A stretch of 36,327 nucleotides of DNA from positions 1-36,327 of IMG/VR virus record IMGVR_UViG_3300042332_000744; one strand, written 5' to 3'. Source of the stretch: a virus. Shown piece after piece: positions 13,229 to 20,876 of this stretch. Position 1 is the stretch's first letter. Every line of letters starts with the position of its first letter. Made by a program: the position numbers and the translations under genes. Under the pieces are notes generated by a model. That model was not told where the DNA came from, searched no databases, and worked only from the letters and a program-made list of their open reading frames with translations.

Positions 13229-14179
13229 ATGTCAGATGAAAACATGAGCGCCGACGCGATGCTCGCATTGGCCAGAGATCACGATGCTGGTGTCGATATC
13301 GACAACCAACCAGCGGAGCCGACTCAAAACACAAACGAGTCAGCTTCGGTTGAGCAGGAATCCTCAAATGAGGTGACCGCCAGCAAAGAGACCGATGGGG
13401 GCGAGCAGGAGGTCAGCGCAAAATCAGAGTCCGATTCTAAGGCCAAGCAGAAGGAGGAGAAGCCGAAGGATCCGAAGAGCAATAGTAAGTTCGCCCAAGA
13501 GCAACAGCGTAAGGCTAAGACTTGGGAGCAGATCAACGCCGAGAAGGAGGCTATCAAAGCCGAGCGCGAGGCGGTGAAGCGTGAGCGGGAAGAGTGGAGC
13601 AGGCAGCGGGAGCAATCCACGGCTGCTGAGTCCAATTCTTTCCGGGATGACAAGGGGTATACCGCGGAGGATTACGAGGCTGCGGCCAAGGAGTTCGATG
13701 CGGATGGTGATACCCAGTTGGCCAAGGCAGCGCGAGCCAAGGCTGATGGAGTCCGAAAGACGGCAAGTGCCAAGCAGCAGCAGGTTCAGCAGGAGCGTTT
13801 TAACAAGTCATGGGCTGAGAACTATGGCCGACTCTCTGAGAAGGAGACTTGGTTGAAGGATCAGTCCAGTCCTGAGTACAAGCGCACGGTTGAATTGTTG
13901 CAGCGGGTGCCGTTCCTCACTGCGATGCCCGATGGACTTGTCCATGCGGTTGAACTGATGAAACTCCAGGATACTGCGGGTCGATCTCAGTCGCTTGAGT
14001 CCGAGAATAAGGCTCTGAAAGAACAACTCAGTAAGCTCCAGCAGAAGACCGCTATTGGGAAAAGCGTTCCGGCAGGACAACTTAAGACCGAGGAGAAAGA
14101 TTTCTCGCGGTTATCCATGAAGGAGCAAAGGGATGCGCTCATGCGAGCGTCCAGGGAGTTCGACCGGGAAGGTGCCTAA
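13229..14179 (+). CDS. Scaffold-like capsid assembly protein, 316 aa
   Basis: Scaffold proteins guide prohead assembly and are later lost. The sequence is highly charged and low in aromatic residues. Its acidic N-terminus (to about residue 65) is rich in Ser, Glu and Asn. Long coiled coils follow (AQEQQRKAKTWEQINAEKEA and the next 30 residues; again near 265-290), and the end contains RLSMKEQRDALMRA. Placement directly before the capsid gene fits. ATG 13229 is chosen over an upstream TTG because it sits in the usual AATATG context. Confidence 0.75.
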   Translation: MSDENMSADAMLALARDHDAGVDIDNQPAEPTQNTNESASVEQESSNEVTASKETDGGEQEVSAKSESDSKAKQKEEKPKDPKSNSKFAQEQQRKAKTWEQINAEKEAIKAEREAVKREREEWSRQREQSTAAESNSFRDDKGYTAEDYEAAAKEFDADGDTQLAKAARAKADGVRKTASAKQQQVQQERFNKSWAENYGRLSEKETWLKDQSSPEYKRTVELLQRVPFLTAMPDGLVHAVELMKLQDTAGRSQSLESENKALKEQLSKLQQKTAIGKSVPAGQLKTEEKDFSRLSMKEQRDALMRASREFDREGA

Positions 14180-14200
14180 TAGCACAACCTCAACTAAAAT

Positions 14201-15352
14201 ATGCCAGTTACAACCTCTACCACGCTAACCAGTCAGTTCCAGAACTACTTCAGCAAGGAGCTGCTCTCGATCGTCCAGCAGGAGACGATTCTTGACCAGT
14301 TCTCGATGAAGGCCCCGATCCCCAAGAACAATGGTAATAAGGCCATCACGATGTTCCGCTTCGGCTCGCCGAGCATCTCTGGTGTCCAGACCATTGCTTC
14401 TGAAGGTGCTGCGATCAGCTCCGCGAACTACCGCGCTCTGGCCCTCAACAGCCTCAGCAAGTCGCTCGCTCAGTACGGTCAGGTGATCGGTTTGACCGAC
14501 ATCCTCCGCGCCACCGACTTGTTCAACTCCCTCCAGCAGGCCACCAAGACCAGCGGTCTGGACATGGCCCTCTGGGTTGACTCGGTGATCCGTAACGTCC
14601 TCGTCGGTTCCAACCTCACGGCCAGCGGTTCCTCCATCGGTTCCGCCGCCGAGGGTGGTGGCACGTTCGATAACTCGGACGCCGTGAACGTCATTGCCAG
14701 CTCCGGTGGCGTGAAGGTGTACGGTAACCCCGCCACGCTGACCACGCAGAGCTTCTCTGCGCTGAACAGCGACACGACTGCTGCCAACACCACGATGACG
14801 GCGTCCGCTGTCCTCGACTCCATGACCCGTCTGAAGCGCAACCGCGCTCCGATGATCAACGGTGGCTACGTCCTCGCTACCGATCCTCGCGTTGCTCGTG
14901 ACCTGATGCGCGATGCGGATTGGTTGAACGCCTCCAACTACGGCAACAAGGGAACTCCGTTCTATAAGGGCGAGGTTGGTTCCATCTACGGTTGCCGCGT
15001 TGTCACTCAGACCAACTCGTTTGTCAGCACCGGTTCCGGAACCGCTTCCGATGAGTTCGTTTATCAGGCTACCCCTGCTGGTGGTGGTCTGGCGGTCAGC
15101 AAGGACATCATTGCGTCCTTCTTCTTCGGTAACGAGTCGTTCGGTATCCCTGCCTTGACCGGTGATGATCCGTTGTCCCCGAAGATCGTTATCACTGATA
15201 CCCCCGACAAGAGCGATCCGTTGAACCAGTTGGTCACCGTTGGTGTGAAGCTGTACTTCGCCGCTCTGCGTTTGGCCGCTGGTAACACCGGTTCGACCGG
15301 CAACCCGGTGTGGTACTTGGTGCATCGTACTAAGACCTCGACCACGCTGTAA
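14201..15352 (+). CDS. Major capsid protein, N4-gp56 family, 383 aa
   Basis: The N-terminus (TTLTSQFQNYFSKELL, then an ILDQF and KAPIPKNNGNKAI segment followed by a MFRFGSP strand) matches the HK97-fold N4-gp56 capsid family. The remainder is Ala/Gly/Ser-rich beta structure, with RDLMRDADWLN near residue 227 and a C-terminal GVKLYFAALRL. Codon use is strongly biased to C/G-ending preferred codons compared with neighbours, as expected for the most abundant protein. A strong hairpin follows its stop. Confidence 0.88.
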   Translation: MPVTTSTTLTSQFQNYFSKELLSIVQQETILDQFSMKAPIPKNNGNKAITMFRFGSPSISGVQTIASEGAAISSANYRALALNSLSKSLAQYGQVIGLTDILRATDLFNSLQQATKTSGLDMALWVDSVIRNVLVGSNLTASGSSIGSAAEGGGTFDNSDAVNVIASSGGVKVYGNPATLTTQSFSALNSDTTAANTTMTASAVLDSMTRLKRNRAPMINGGYVLATDPRVARDLMRDADWLNASNYGNKGTPFYKGEVGSIYGCRVVTQTNSFVSTGSGTASDEFVYQATPAGGGLAVSKDIIASFFFGNESFGIPALTGDDPLSPKIVITDTPDKSDPLNQLVTVGVKLYFAALRLAAGNTGSTGNPVWYLVHRTKTSTTL

Positions 15353-15398
15353 TATGCGACCTAAGACGGCCACCATCATGGTGATTGCCGTCGGCCCA

Positions 15399-15432
15399 AA
15401 GGGGCATCATCGAGCAATCGGTGGTGCCCCTT
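15399..15432 (+). terminator. Strong hairpin after the major capsid gene
   Basis: AAGGGGCATCATCG (15399-15412) pairs along its full 14 bases, with two G-T wobbles, with CGGTGGTGCCCCTT (15419-15432) around AGCAAT. TTCTCATT follows. It lies 46 bases beyond the capsid stop, a usual place for a partial terminator that raises capsid mRNA over downstream genes. Confidence 0.75.
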
Positions 15433-15476
15433 CTCATTCCGCTTGCGGATGCGAAGAGGCTGACAACAATGCGCCC

Positions 15477-15749
15477 ATGATTTCTATTCCGGTCGAGGCT
15501 CTTTCAACTGACATGGAGGATGGCCAACAAGCCATTCCCGAAGTTGGTGATGAAGTGCTGCTCGATGATGTGCGTGGTATTCTCAAGAAGCTCGAAAACG
15601 GCGAGGCTTATGTTGAGATCCGCAGTGTGAACGGTATGCCCGCTGAATACGAGAAGACGGGTGAAGACGCGATGGAAGCCAAGAAGCCCATGGACGAAAA
15701 GGGTATGCGTAAGATGGTTTCCGAGTACGACAGCGAGATGGAGTCCTGA
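15477..15749 (+). CDS. Acidic hypothetical protein, 90 aa
   Basis: An acidic small protein with a beta-like core (VGDEVLLDDVRG, then EAYVEIRSVNG) and a charged tail with KPMDEKGMRKMV. The frame is open from ATG 15354, which has a TAATATG context, but those first 41 codons cover the capsid-gene hairpin and read poorly. I therefore prefer ATG 15477, which has a GACAACAATGCGCCC leader. Function unknown; it may be a capsid accessory. Confidence 0.6.
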   Translation: MISIPVEALSTDMEDGQQAIPEVGDEVLLDDVRGILKKLENGEAYVEIRSVNGMPAEYEKTGEDAMEAKKPMDEKGMRKMVSEYDSEMES

Positions 15750-15750
15750 T

Positions 15751-16005
15751 ATGCCGATCTACACCTTCGAGAACAATGGCAAGTCCATCGAGCATATTGC
15801 TCCGATGGGTACAGATTCTGTTGTCCTTGATGGGAAGCGGTGGACGCGACAGCCGGTGGCCCGCTTCGGGGTCACCGGTTTTGCTCGTGAAGCCGAACTC
15901 AAGGACCATGTGAAGAAGGGATTCAGCCGGATGGAAGACCGGAACGGATCCCGCTTTGAAAGCACTTTCAGCAAGAATCAAATTCGGAAGATCTGGGATA
16001 TATGA
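15751..16005 (+). CDS. Small basic virion-region protein with MPIYTF start, 84 aa
   Basis: The start is MPIYTFENNGKSIEH, similar to the opening of FmdB-type zinc-ribbon proteins but without the Cys pairs. The C-terminus is basic (SRMEDRNGSRFESTFSKN). ATG 15751 is at a TGATATG junction. The next gene overlaps its stop by 4 bases. The function is not known. Confidence 0.6.
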   Translation: MPIYTFENNGKSIEHIAPMGTDSVVLDGKRWTRQPVARFGVTGFAREAELKDHVKKGFSRMEDRNGSRFESTFSKNQIRKIWDI

Positions 16006-16268
16006 GCGCAAATTCAAATCTGGCTACTGAGTATTCGATGGGTAACGGCGGGTTCCAGCTCGTCCTTGTTACCACGTTGACCAATGGCCCATTCGTTGCC
16101 GTCACCACGATTGCTCCGACTACCTTCACTTCGATCACGGGTAAGAATATCAGCGGCACTTGGTCCTCTGCTACCATCCCGGCTGGTATTACGCTTCCTG
16201 GACCGATCGACAGTTTCCAGATTTCGAGTGGTCAGGTGGTCGCGTTCAATGGAGTGATCAACTCTTAA
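16002..16268 (+). CDS. Small beta-rich protein, possible capsid decoration, 88 aa
   Basis: ATG 16002 overlaps the preceding stop as ATGA. The sequence is Thr/Ser/Gly/Val-rich with alternating strands (FQLVLVTTLTNG, AVTTIAPTTFTSITG), no charge-rich helices and no Cys, as in small beta-sandwich decoration or head-fibre proteins. That role is an inference from composition and its place two genes after the capsid protein. Confidence 0.55.
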   Translation: MSANSNLATEYSMGNGGFQLVLVTTLTNGPFVAVTTIAPTTFTSITGKNISGTWSSATIPAGITLPGPIDSFQISSGQVVAFNGVINS

Positions 16269-16274
16269 GCAAAA

Positions 16275-16520
16275 GTGACACTCGCTCTCGGAACACGATT
16301 GGCATCGAACGGTGGTGGCTCTGTCACCCCGATTGATCCGCCTATCCTGCGCCGGGATCTGTTGCAGGAGGACAATTTCTTTGTCCTTCTGGAGGATGGG
16401 ACGAGCAAGATAGTTCTGAGTTTGGGAACCTATGACATCATCCTCTTGGAAGACGGCGTGAGTGCGCCGGTGACCGAGTCGGTGTCGAGCCCCGGAAGAT
16501 TCATTCTAACAGTTAACTGA
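16275..16520 (+). CDS. Small beta-rich hypothetical protein, 81 aa
   Basis: GTG 16275 is the only suitable start, 7 bases after the previous stop. The product has Gly/Leu strands (NFFVLLEDGTSKIVLSLG, then YDIILLEDG) forming a near repeat of VLLEDG/ILLEDG. Its end meets the next gene in a TGATATG junction. The function is unknown; perhaps it is a head or fibre-base component. Confidence 0.5.
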   Translation: MTLALGTRLASNGGGSVTPIDPPILRRDLLQEDNFFVLLEDGTSKIVLSLGTYDIILLEDGVSAPVTESVSSPGRFILTVN

Positions 16521-16521
16521 T

Positions 16522-18066
16522 ATGCCAGATACGAAAATCACAGCCTTAACGGCGATTGGAGCTAATCCGATCATCCCAGCAACCTTCCCCATTCCGATGG
16601 TCGATCTTACCGACACATCGATGGCGGCGAGCGGCACCACGAAGAAGGTGACCGTGAACCAGATCCTGGGTGCCGGAGGCACCGCCACCCTCGCCAGCGC
16701 CACCATCACCGGCGATCTGACGGTGCGGACGAATAAGCTGGCTGTTACAACCGCCGGTGTAGGTGTTGGCACTACGACGATTGGTTATCCGCTGACCGTT
16801 AATGGACGCATTTCGTATTCTGGAGCGATTGGTGAAGGTGCTGATACCACCGTTTCCTCCAGTGGAACTTCGCTGCTAATCGGAAACTCAGCAACGTGGA
16901 CTGAAACCCAACTTTTTGCCGGCGGCAATTTGCAGTACCGAGTTCAGTCCTCTGGCGTCTTCACTTGGCTCGACGGCGCTGGCGGCACCCGAATGACCCT
17001 GAACTCCACGGGGCTGGGCGTGGGGGTTACGCCGACTACAGGTCTTAACATCTACAAGACTTCTGACACGACATTCACAAACCTTCCGTTCTGCGTGGCT
17101 TTTGCTGACGCGACGGCTATGGCAGCCGGTGTTGGTGGTGGAATCGTGTTTGCTGGACGCGACACAACCGGATCGTCTTCGACCACCGGTTTTGCTGCTA
17201 TTTCTGGAATTAAAGAAAACGGAATTAGCGGAAATACTGCTGGAACGTTAGTTTTTGGCGTTCGTGATTCAAGTGCCGGAACGACTATTGAACGACTTCG
17301 CATTACGTCTACCGGCAACCTCGGCTTGGCGGTTACGCCGAGTGCGTGGCAAGTAACGTACAAAGCAATCGACATCAATGCTGTCACAAGCATTTGGGGA
17401 AGTTCCAGCATTTCGATTGTATCAAACAATACATGGTATGACGGGAGTCTTAGGTACAAAACTGCTGCTACTGCGAGTTATCTTCAGCAAGGTTCGAAAC
17501 GGTTTGAGTTTTGGCAAAGCAGCGATGCAACTCCTGTTGCCGGTGGTGTTGCCACCTTCACCCAAGCGATGACGCTCGACGCGAGCGGGAATCTGTTGGT
17601 TGGGACGACGAGTGCAAACGCTAATGGCGGCGTTCTCCAACTCAAGTCCGGCATCACTTTCCCCGCCACCCAAGTGGCATCGTCCGATGCGAATACGCTG
17701 GATGATTACGAGGAGGGGACTTGGACAGGGACGTTGAAGGGAAGCGTTTCTGATCCGACGACTCCGGTTACGGCGACTGGCGCATACACAAAAGTCGGAA
17801 GGTTGGTAACCGTTACAATTGCTTATGCAAATGTTACAACAACTGGAGCATCCGGCAATGTTACGATTACTGGACTCCCATTTGCTGGAGCATCAACCGG
17901 TGCTGGATCTGTAATAACATTTGATATGTTCACAACTTCAACAACTTTGGCTTGTTGGAACGTTGGAACCACAATTGCGTTTTATGTGTCAGGTGGATTC
18001 ATTCCAGCAACACATAATGCTGGAGCGTCTCGCTCTGTTAATGTAACAATGACATACTTCGTTTAA
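16522..18066 (+). CDS. Tail fibre-like protein, 514 aa
   Basis: The N-terminus (MPDTKITALTAIG, then VDLTDTSMAASGTTKKVTV) is the usual virion-attachment module of phage fibres. Next come Gly/Thr/Ser-rich beta repeats with GVGV and NSTGLGVGVTPT-type turns, and a C-terminal DANTLDDYEEGTWTGTL segment, a common fibre tip motif, followed by about 120 residues of beta domain. It probably binds the host surface. It is separated from the tail tube genes by the lysis and second-fibre genes. ATG 16522 lies at a TGATATG junction. Confidence 0.78.
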   Translation: MPDTKITALTAIGANPIIPATFPIPMVDLTDTSMAASGTTKKVTVNQILGAGGTATLASATITGDLTVRTNKLAVTTAGVGVGTTTIGYPLTVNGRISYSGAIGEGADTTVSSSGTSLLIGNSATWTETQLFAGGNLQYRVQSSGVFTWLDGAGGTRMTLNSTGLGVGVTPTTGLNIYKTSDTTFTNLPFCVAFADATAMAAGVGGGIVFAGRDTTGSSSTTGFAAISGIKENGISGNTAGTLVFGVRDSSAGTTIERLRITSTGNLGLAVTPSAWQVTYKAIDINAVTSIWGSSSISIVSNNTWYDGSLRYKTAATASYLQQGSKRFEFWQSSDATPVAGGVATFTQAMTLDASGNLLVGTTSANANGGVLQLKSGITFPATQVASSDANTLDDYEEGTWTGTLKGSVSDPTTPVTATGAYTKVGRLVTVTIAYANVTTTGASGNVTITGLPFAGASTGAGSVITFDMFTTSTTLACWNVGTTIAFYVSGGFIPATHNAGASRSVNVTMTYFV

Positions 18067-18070
18067 TCCC

Positions 18071-18322
18071 ATGCTCACCGAACGCACCATCTTCTCGCTC
18101 TGCGAGGTTCTTCCCAACGCGACGTTGCAGGTCCGTCTTGCGGATCAGATCGTCGATGGAGAGGCTGTGAAAGCCTCCACCTTCCGCCGCTACTGCCTGA
18201 CTCCCGGCTCTGACATTACGGGTCAGCCCGAGCAGGTTGTGGCGATTGCCAACGCTGTCTGGACTCCTGCTGCTGTCGCTGCCTACGCCGCCAGCAAAAC
18301 CCCTAGCCCCATCGCCCAATGA
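18071..18322 (+). CDS. Small tail-region protein, first of a duplicated pair, 83 aa
   Basis: Its C-terminal half (LTPGSDITGQ, then VVAIANAVWTPAAVAAY) is clearly similar to the next gene (LNPGDSLEGQ, VVKIANALWTPEVVEAY), so the two arose by tandem duplication. The start is ATG 18071, 5 bases after the fibre stop. The fold appears alpha/beta. Similar short proteins follow fibre genes in phages and could act in fibre assembly or be minor virion proteins; this is inference. Confidence 0.65.
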   Translation: MLTERTIFSLCEVLPNATLQVRLADQIVDGEAVKASTFRRYCLTPGSDITGQPEQVVAIANAVWTPAAVAAYAASKTPSPIAQ

Positions 18323-18669
18323 TCGTACCAGTCAATATCGTCGCAGTGCAGGTGAACGCCAACAACAGCCTGTTTGTCACGACCGGCGTTGATTACGACA
18401 ACGATGGCAAAGTGGTTGGCTCCGAAATCAGCTCGCAGTACACGCTTAACCCCGGCGACTCGCTGGAAGGACAGCCGACTGAGGTGGTGAAGATTGCCAA
18501 TGCGCTGTGGACGCCGGAGGTTGTAGAGGCTTACAAGCTGGCGAACCCGCCGGTGGTGAGTCTGCCGCTGCCGTGGGTGCCGCCGGTGGAAATCGTCCCG
18601 CCGATCGTTGAGCAAGCTGTGCCGGTTTTGGTTGCGGAGCAGCCTGTCGTTTCCGACACTGCGGTCTGA
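18319..18669 (+). CDS. Small tail-region protein, second of a duplicated pair, 116 aa
   Basis: ATG 18319 overlaps the preceding stop as ATGA. The first 75 residues align with the neighbour across the PGxxxxGQPxxVVxIANAxWTPxxVxAY core. It has an added Pro/Val-rich tail (PLPWVPPVEIVPPIVEQAVP) absent from the first copy. A proline-rich tail may be a linker or binding segment. The function is unknown. Confidence 0.65.
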   Translation: MIVPVNIVAVQVNANNSLFVTTGVDYDNDGKVVGSEISSQYTLNPGDSLEGQPTEVVKIANALWTPEVVEAYKLANPPVVSLPLPWVPPVEIVPPIVEQAVPVLVAEQPVVSDTAV

Positions 18670-18670
18670 T

Positions 18671-18826
18671 ATGGAAATCACCATCACACTCACTCAGGAG
18701 CAGACCAATAGCCTGCTCCAGCTCATCGACATCGCCATCAAGGCCGGTGGCTACCAGAACGCCAAGGTCGGCGTTCCTTTGGCCGACATCATCCTCGCAG
18801 CAGCACAACCAAAAGCATCCGAGTAA
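18671..18826 (+). CDS. Small hypothetical protein, 51 aa
   Basis: A short helical protein (TLTQEQTNSLLQLIDIAIKA, then GYQNAKVGVPLADIILAAA) of a type common next to phage lysis or tail genes. It begins at a TGATATG junction and ends in TAA directly followed by the next ATG. The function is unknown. Confidence 0.6.
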   Translation: MEITITLTQEQTNSLLQLIDIAIKAGGYQNAKVGVPLADIILAAAQPKASE

Positions 18827-19003
18827 ATGGACTCAAATCACGGCGGTGACACAAATCAGATGATTGTCTCCATGGGAGGAGCAGCAGCGGCCACCGCTGT
18901 TTCATTCATCCCATGGCTGACCGACGTCGTTAGACTCATCACCGCCGTGATTGGCTTACTGTGCGCCATTTACGGTGCGTATCGCTTATTCCGATCTAAA
19001 TGA
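18827..19003 (+). CDS. Holin-like membrane protein, 58 aa
   Basis: ATG 18827 directly follows the TAA of the previous gene. There is a polar N-terminus, one hydrophobic segment at about 12-31 (MIVSMGGAAAATAVSFIPWL) and a second at about 35-55 (VRLITAVIGLLCAIYGAYRL), then a short basic end (RSK). Two membrane spans and small size fit a class II-type holin. Its end overlaps the next membrane gene (ATGA). Two holin-like genes in a row may be a holin and antiholin pair. Confidence 0.6.
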   Translation: MDSNHGGDTNQMIVSMGGAAAATAVSFIPWLTDVVRLITAVIGLLCAIYGAYRLFRSK

Positions 19004-19182
19004 AAAACACCAAGACCACACTGGCCGGTATCGGCGCCATCCTCGTTGCAATCGGTGGCACTCTTAAAGCCCTCTTTGATAACGACCCGTCCACCACGGT
19101 GGATCTGACCACGACCATCGCCGCGGTGACTGCTGGCATCGGTTTGATCTGGGCCAAAGACGCCGAGAAGAAGCCGGAATGA
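19000..19182 (+). CDS. Second holin-like membrane protein, 60 aa
   Basis: The first hydrophobic segment is about residues 8-27 (LAGIGAILVAIGGTLKALF), the second about 37-52 (TTIAAVTAGIGLIWA), joined by a short acidic loop and followed by a charged tail (KDAEKKPE). The length and two-span layout fit small phage holins. It is coupled to the 58-residue membrane protein by an ATGA overlap, and an intrinsic terminator lies 28 bases downstream. No endolysin is recognisable nearby. Confidence 0.6.
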   Translation: MKNTKTTLAGIGAILVAIGGTLKALFDNDPSTTVDLTTTIAAVTAGIGLIWAKDAEKKPE

Positions 19183-19209
19183 TCGCTAGAATGCGATAAC
19201 CACTCACAT

Positions 19210-19242
19210 CGCCAGCGGGTGATTCCGCTGGCGTTCTTGTTT
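19210..19242 (+). terminator. Intrinsic terminator after holin-like genes
   Basis: CGCCAGCGG (19210-19218) pairs perfectly with CCGCTGGCG (19225-19233) around GTGATT, then TTCTTGTTT. The hairpin and U-rich tract form a good rho-independent terminator. It sits directly before the ATG at 19243, so it may partly attenuate transcription into the spanin-like and tail genes. Confidence 0.85.
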
Positions 19243-19443
19243 ATGGATCCGCTCCAAAGCATAGCCGTCGGAATTGCAAAGGCAGCAATCGACAAACTCA
19301 TCGATCAGAAAGACCAAACCCTTGAAGATGGACAGAAAGACAATCGTATGCGCGATGATCTCCTCGCTCGCGCTGATTCCGCTGGGTTGCACCCCAACAA
19401 GGGTGGTAATGGTCCCGCCAGGACAACCAGTCAGACTGGCTGA
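19243..19443 (+). CDS. Small hypothetical protein overlapping lipoprotein gene, 66 aa
   Basis: The N-terminal half (LQSIAVGIAKAAIDKLIDQK) is an amphipathic helix; the second half overlaps the lipoprotein gene at 19328 in another frame. ATG 19243 is right after the terminator U-tract. The nesting recalls Rz/Rz1 spanin pairs, but a true inner-membrane Rz would have a transmembrane segment, which is absent here. The function is uncertain. Confidence 0.5.
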   Translation: MDPLQSIAVGIAKAAIDKLIDQKDQTLEDGQKDNRMRDDLLARADSAGLHPNKGGNGPARTTSQTG

Positions 19444-19552
19444 AAGCGTCAAAGCCCATGTGTGGGCCAAGGATGCCGAAGGAAAGGTCATCAAGAGCCG
19501 AAACCGCGTGACAATCAGCGAGGGTTGGTACGCACTACCTCCAAGAGAATAG
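19328..19552 (+). CDS. Phage lipoprotein, possible outer-membrane spanin-like, 74 aa
   Basis: A basic start (MDRK) is followed by a hydrophobic segment and LIPLGC, a lipobox-like end with Cys21 as the lipidation site, although Pro at -3 is not ideal. The mature 54 residues contain VVMVPPGQPVRLAESVKAHV and an EGWYALPP end, a pattern I recall from phage lipoproteins near lysis genes. It may join inner and outer membrane functions in the last lysis step. ATG 19328 is used over 19274 because the lipobox needs the shorter start. It suggests a diderm host. Confidence 0.6.
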   Translation: MDRKTIVCAMISSLALIPLGCTPTRVVMVPPGQPVRLAESVKAHVWAKDAEGKVIKSRNRVTISEGWYALPPRE

Positions 19553-19553
19553 T

Positions 19554-20876
19554 ATGGGAACACCACTTACAGGCAGCACAGTCGCATCGACCTACACTGG
19601 CCTACTCAAGACCTCCGATAACTCCGCACTAACCTCTGTCCTCAAAGCCATTGGAGACGGTAGCGGCATCGATTCCGCACTCCAAGTATCGACCGCCGCG
19701 GTCAATACCACCGGCGACTTCAGCGTTGGGGCTAACAAGCTCACAGTGGCCGCTGCAAGCGGTAACACGGTCGTTGGAGGTAGTCTCACCGTAACGGGTG
19801 CAACGAGCCTCAGCGGCAATCTGGCGATCCCCGGCAACCTCTCGGTGACCGGTACCTCCACTCTCACTGGTGCCACAAGCGTCGCCAGCACCCTAGCGGT
19901 TACCGGAGCCGCCTCGCTCTCAAGCGTCTCCACCAGCGGAGCGGCTACCATAGGAACCACTCTGGGCGTCACTGGAGCCTCTACGTTGGCCAGCTTGGGT
20001 GTCACCGGTGCTGCGACGGTTGGAACGACCCTAGGCGTCACTGGAGCGACTACGCTGGCAAGCGTTGGAGTGACCGGCGCGGCTACTGTCGGAACTACGC
20101 TGGGAGTCACCGGAGCCACCACTCTCGCTTCAGTCGGTGTCACGGGAGCGGCTACGGTTGGGACTACGCTCGATGTTACCGGTGCCGTTACACTTTCCAA
20201 CAACCTGACCGTCACCGGCAACGCTACGGTCAACGGAAACACCACGATCGGAAATGCCGGTGCCGATCTGCTGACGATCAACGCAAACGAGGTCACGCTT
20301 CCCAATCTGACCAATGTCACGGTAGATCTGGCCAACGACAAGGTGCTGATCACCGATGCGAATGACGGCAGCAAACTTCGCTCCATCGCAGCCAGTGCGC
20401 TCGGAATCAATGCGTCGAACGCTCCTCAGTCTGTTCAGACAGTTGATACCACAAGACAAACTTACTCCGGATCAGCAACCGCTCCAGGACAAGAGATCAC
20501 GGTACTTAACACTACCATAACTCCTAGAAGCGCGTCTTCTAAGATATTGGTAACTATTTGTATCAACTATTCCTGTCTTGTTAATCAATCACAGTTTGTT
20601 GTGTTTAGGTTAACAAGGAATTCAACTGAGATTGGGACATCTACCGGATTAAACACAAAGGGTATATCAAGTGGTTCTTACGAGGATGGTGAGGTTACTA
20701 CGATTAGTAACAAGATGATCCAGTTCCTTGATAGCCCAAGCACTACTTCGCCTGTCACATATCGTTTGCATAACTACGGACCAACGGCTGCTGTTCAATT
20801 GTTTCTTAATTACGCTACAAACGATAACGCTGTTTCAACGTCTTCCACGATGGTTCTCCAAGAGTACTTCGCATGA
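19554..20876 (+). CDS. Repeat-containing tail fibre-like protein, 440 aa
   Basis: The N-terminus (GTPLTGSTVASTYTGLLKTS, then IDSALQVSTAAV and GDFSVGANKLTV) resembles fibre attachment modules. Residues about 75-230 are Gly/Ala/Thr/Ser/Val repeats, including three consecutive 23-residue units (residues 137-205). Residues about 235-295 form a linker (NEVTLPNLTN). The last 140 residues are a separate beta domain encoded by AT-richer DNA, probably a receptor-binding tip. It overlaps the next gene by 4 bases (ATGA). Confidence 0.75.
   Translation: MGTPLTGSTVASTYTGLLKTSDNSALTSVLKAIGDGSGIDSALQVSTAAVNTTGDFSVGANKLTVAAASGNTVVGGSLTVTGATSLSGNLAIPGNLSVTGTSTLTGATSVASTLAVTGAASLSSVSTSGAATIGTTLGVTGASTLASLGVTGAATVGTTLGVTGATTLASVGVTGAATVGTTLGVTGATTLASVGVTGAATVGTTLDVTGAVTLSNNLTVTGNATVNGNTTIGNAGADLLTINANEVTLPNLTNVTVDLANDKVLITDANDGSKLRSIAASALGINASNAPQSVQTVDTTRQTYSGSATAPGQEITVLNTTITPRSASSKILVTICINYSCLVNQSQFVVFRLTRNSTEIGTSTGLNTKGISSGSYEDGEVTTISNKMIQFLDSPSTTSPVTYRLHNYGPTAAVQLFLNYATNDNAVSTSSTMVLQEYFA
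19962..20168 (+). repeat. Three 69-bp tandem units coding for a 23-residue fibre repeat
   Basis: The units begin at 19962, 20031 and 20100 with exact 69-bp spacing. They encode almost identical residues (LGVTGATTLAS, then GVTGAATVGTT), while many third codon positions differ between copies. The shaft is therefore conserved by selection on the protein, with DNA drift that reduces recombination between copies. Confidence 0.85.

Noticed and set aside
14225-15379. 384-residue minus-strand open frame opposite the capsid gene
   Set aside because: It is the antisense shadow of a strongly codon-biased gene; the sequence is Val/Gly/Arg-rich without a fold-like pattern and the plus-strand capsid protein explains the DNA.
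19592-20410. 272-residue minus-strand frame across the fibre repeats
   Set aside because: Its Val/Pro/Thr repeats mirror the fibre shaft repeats; shadow of the real gene.
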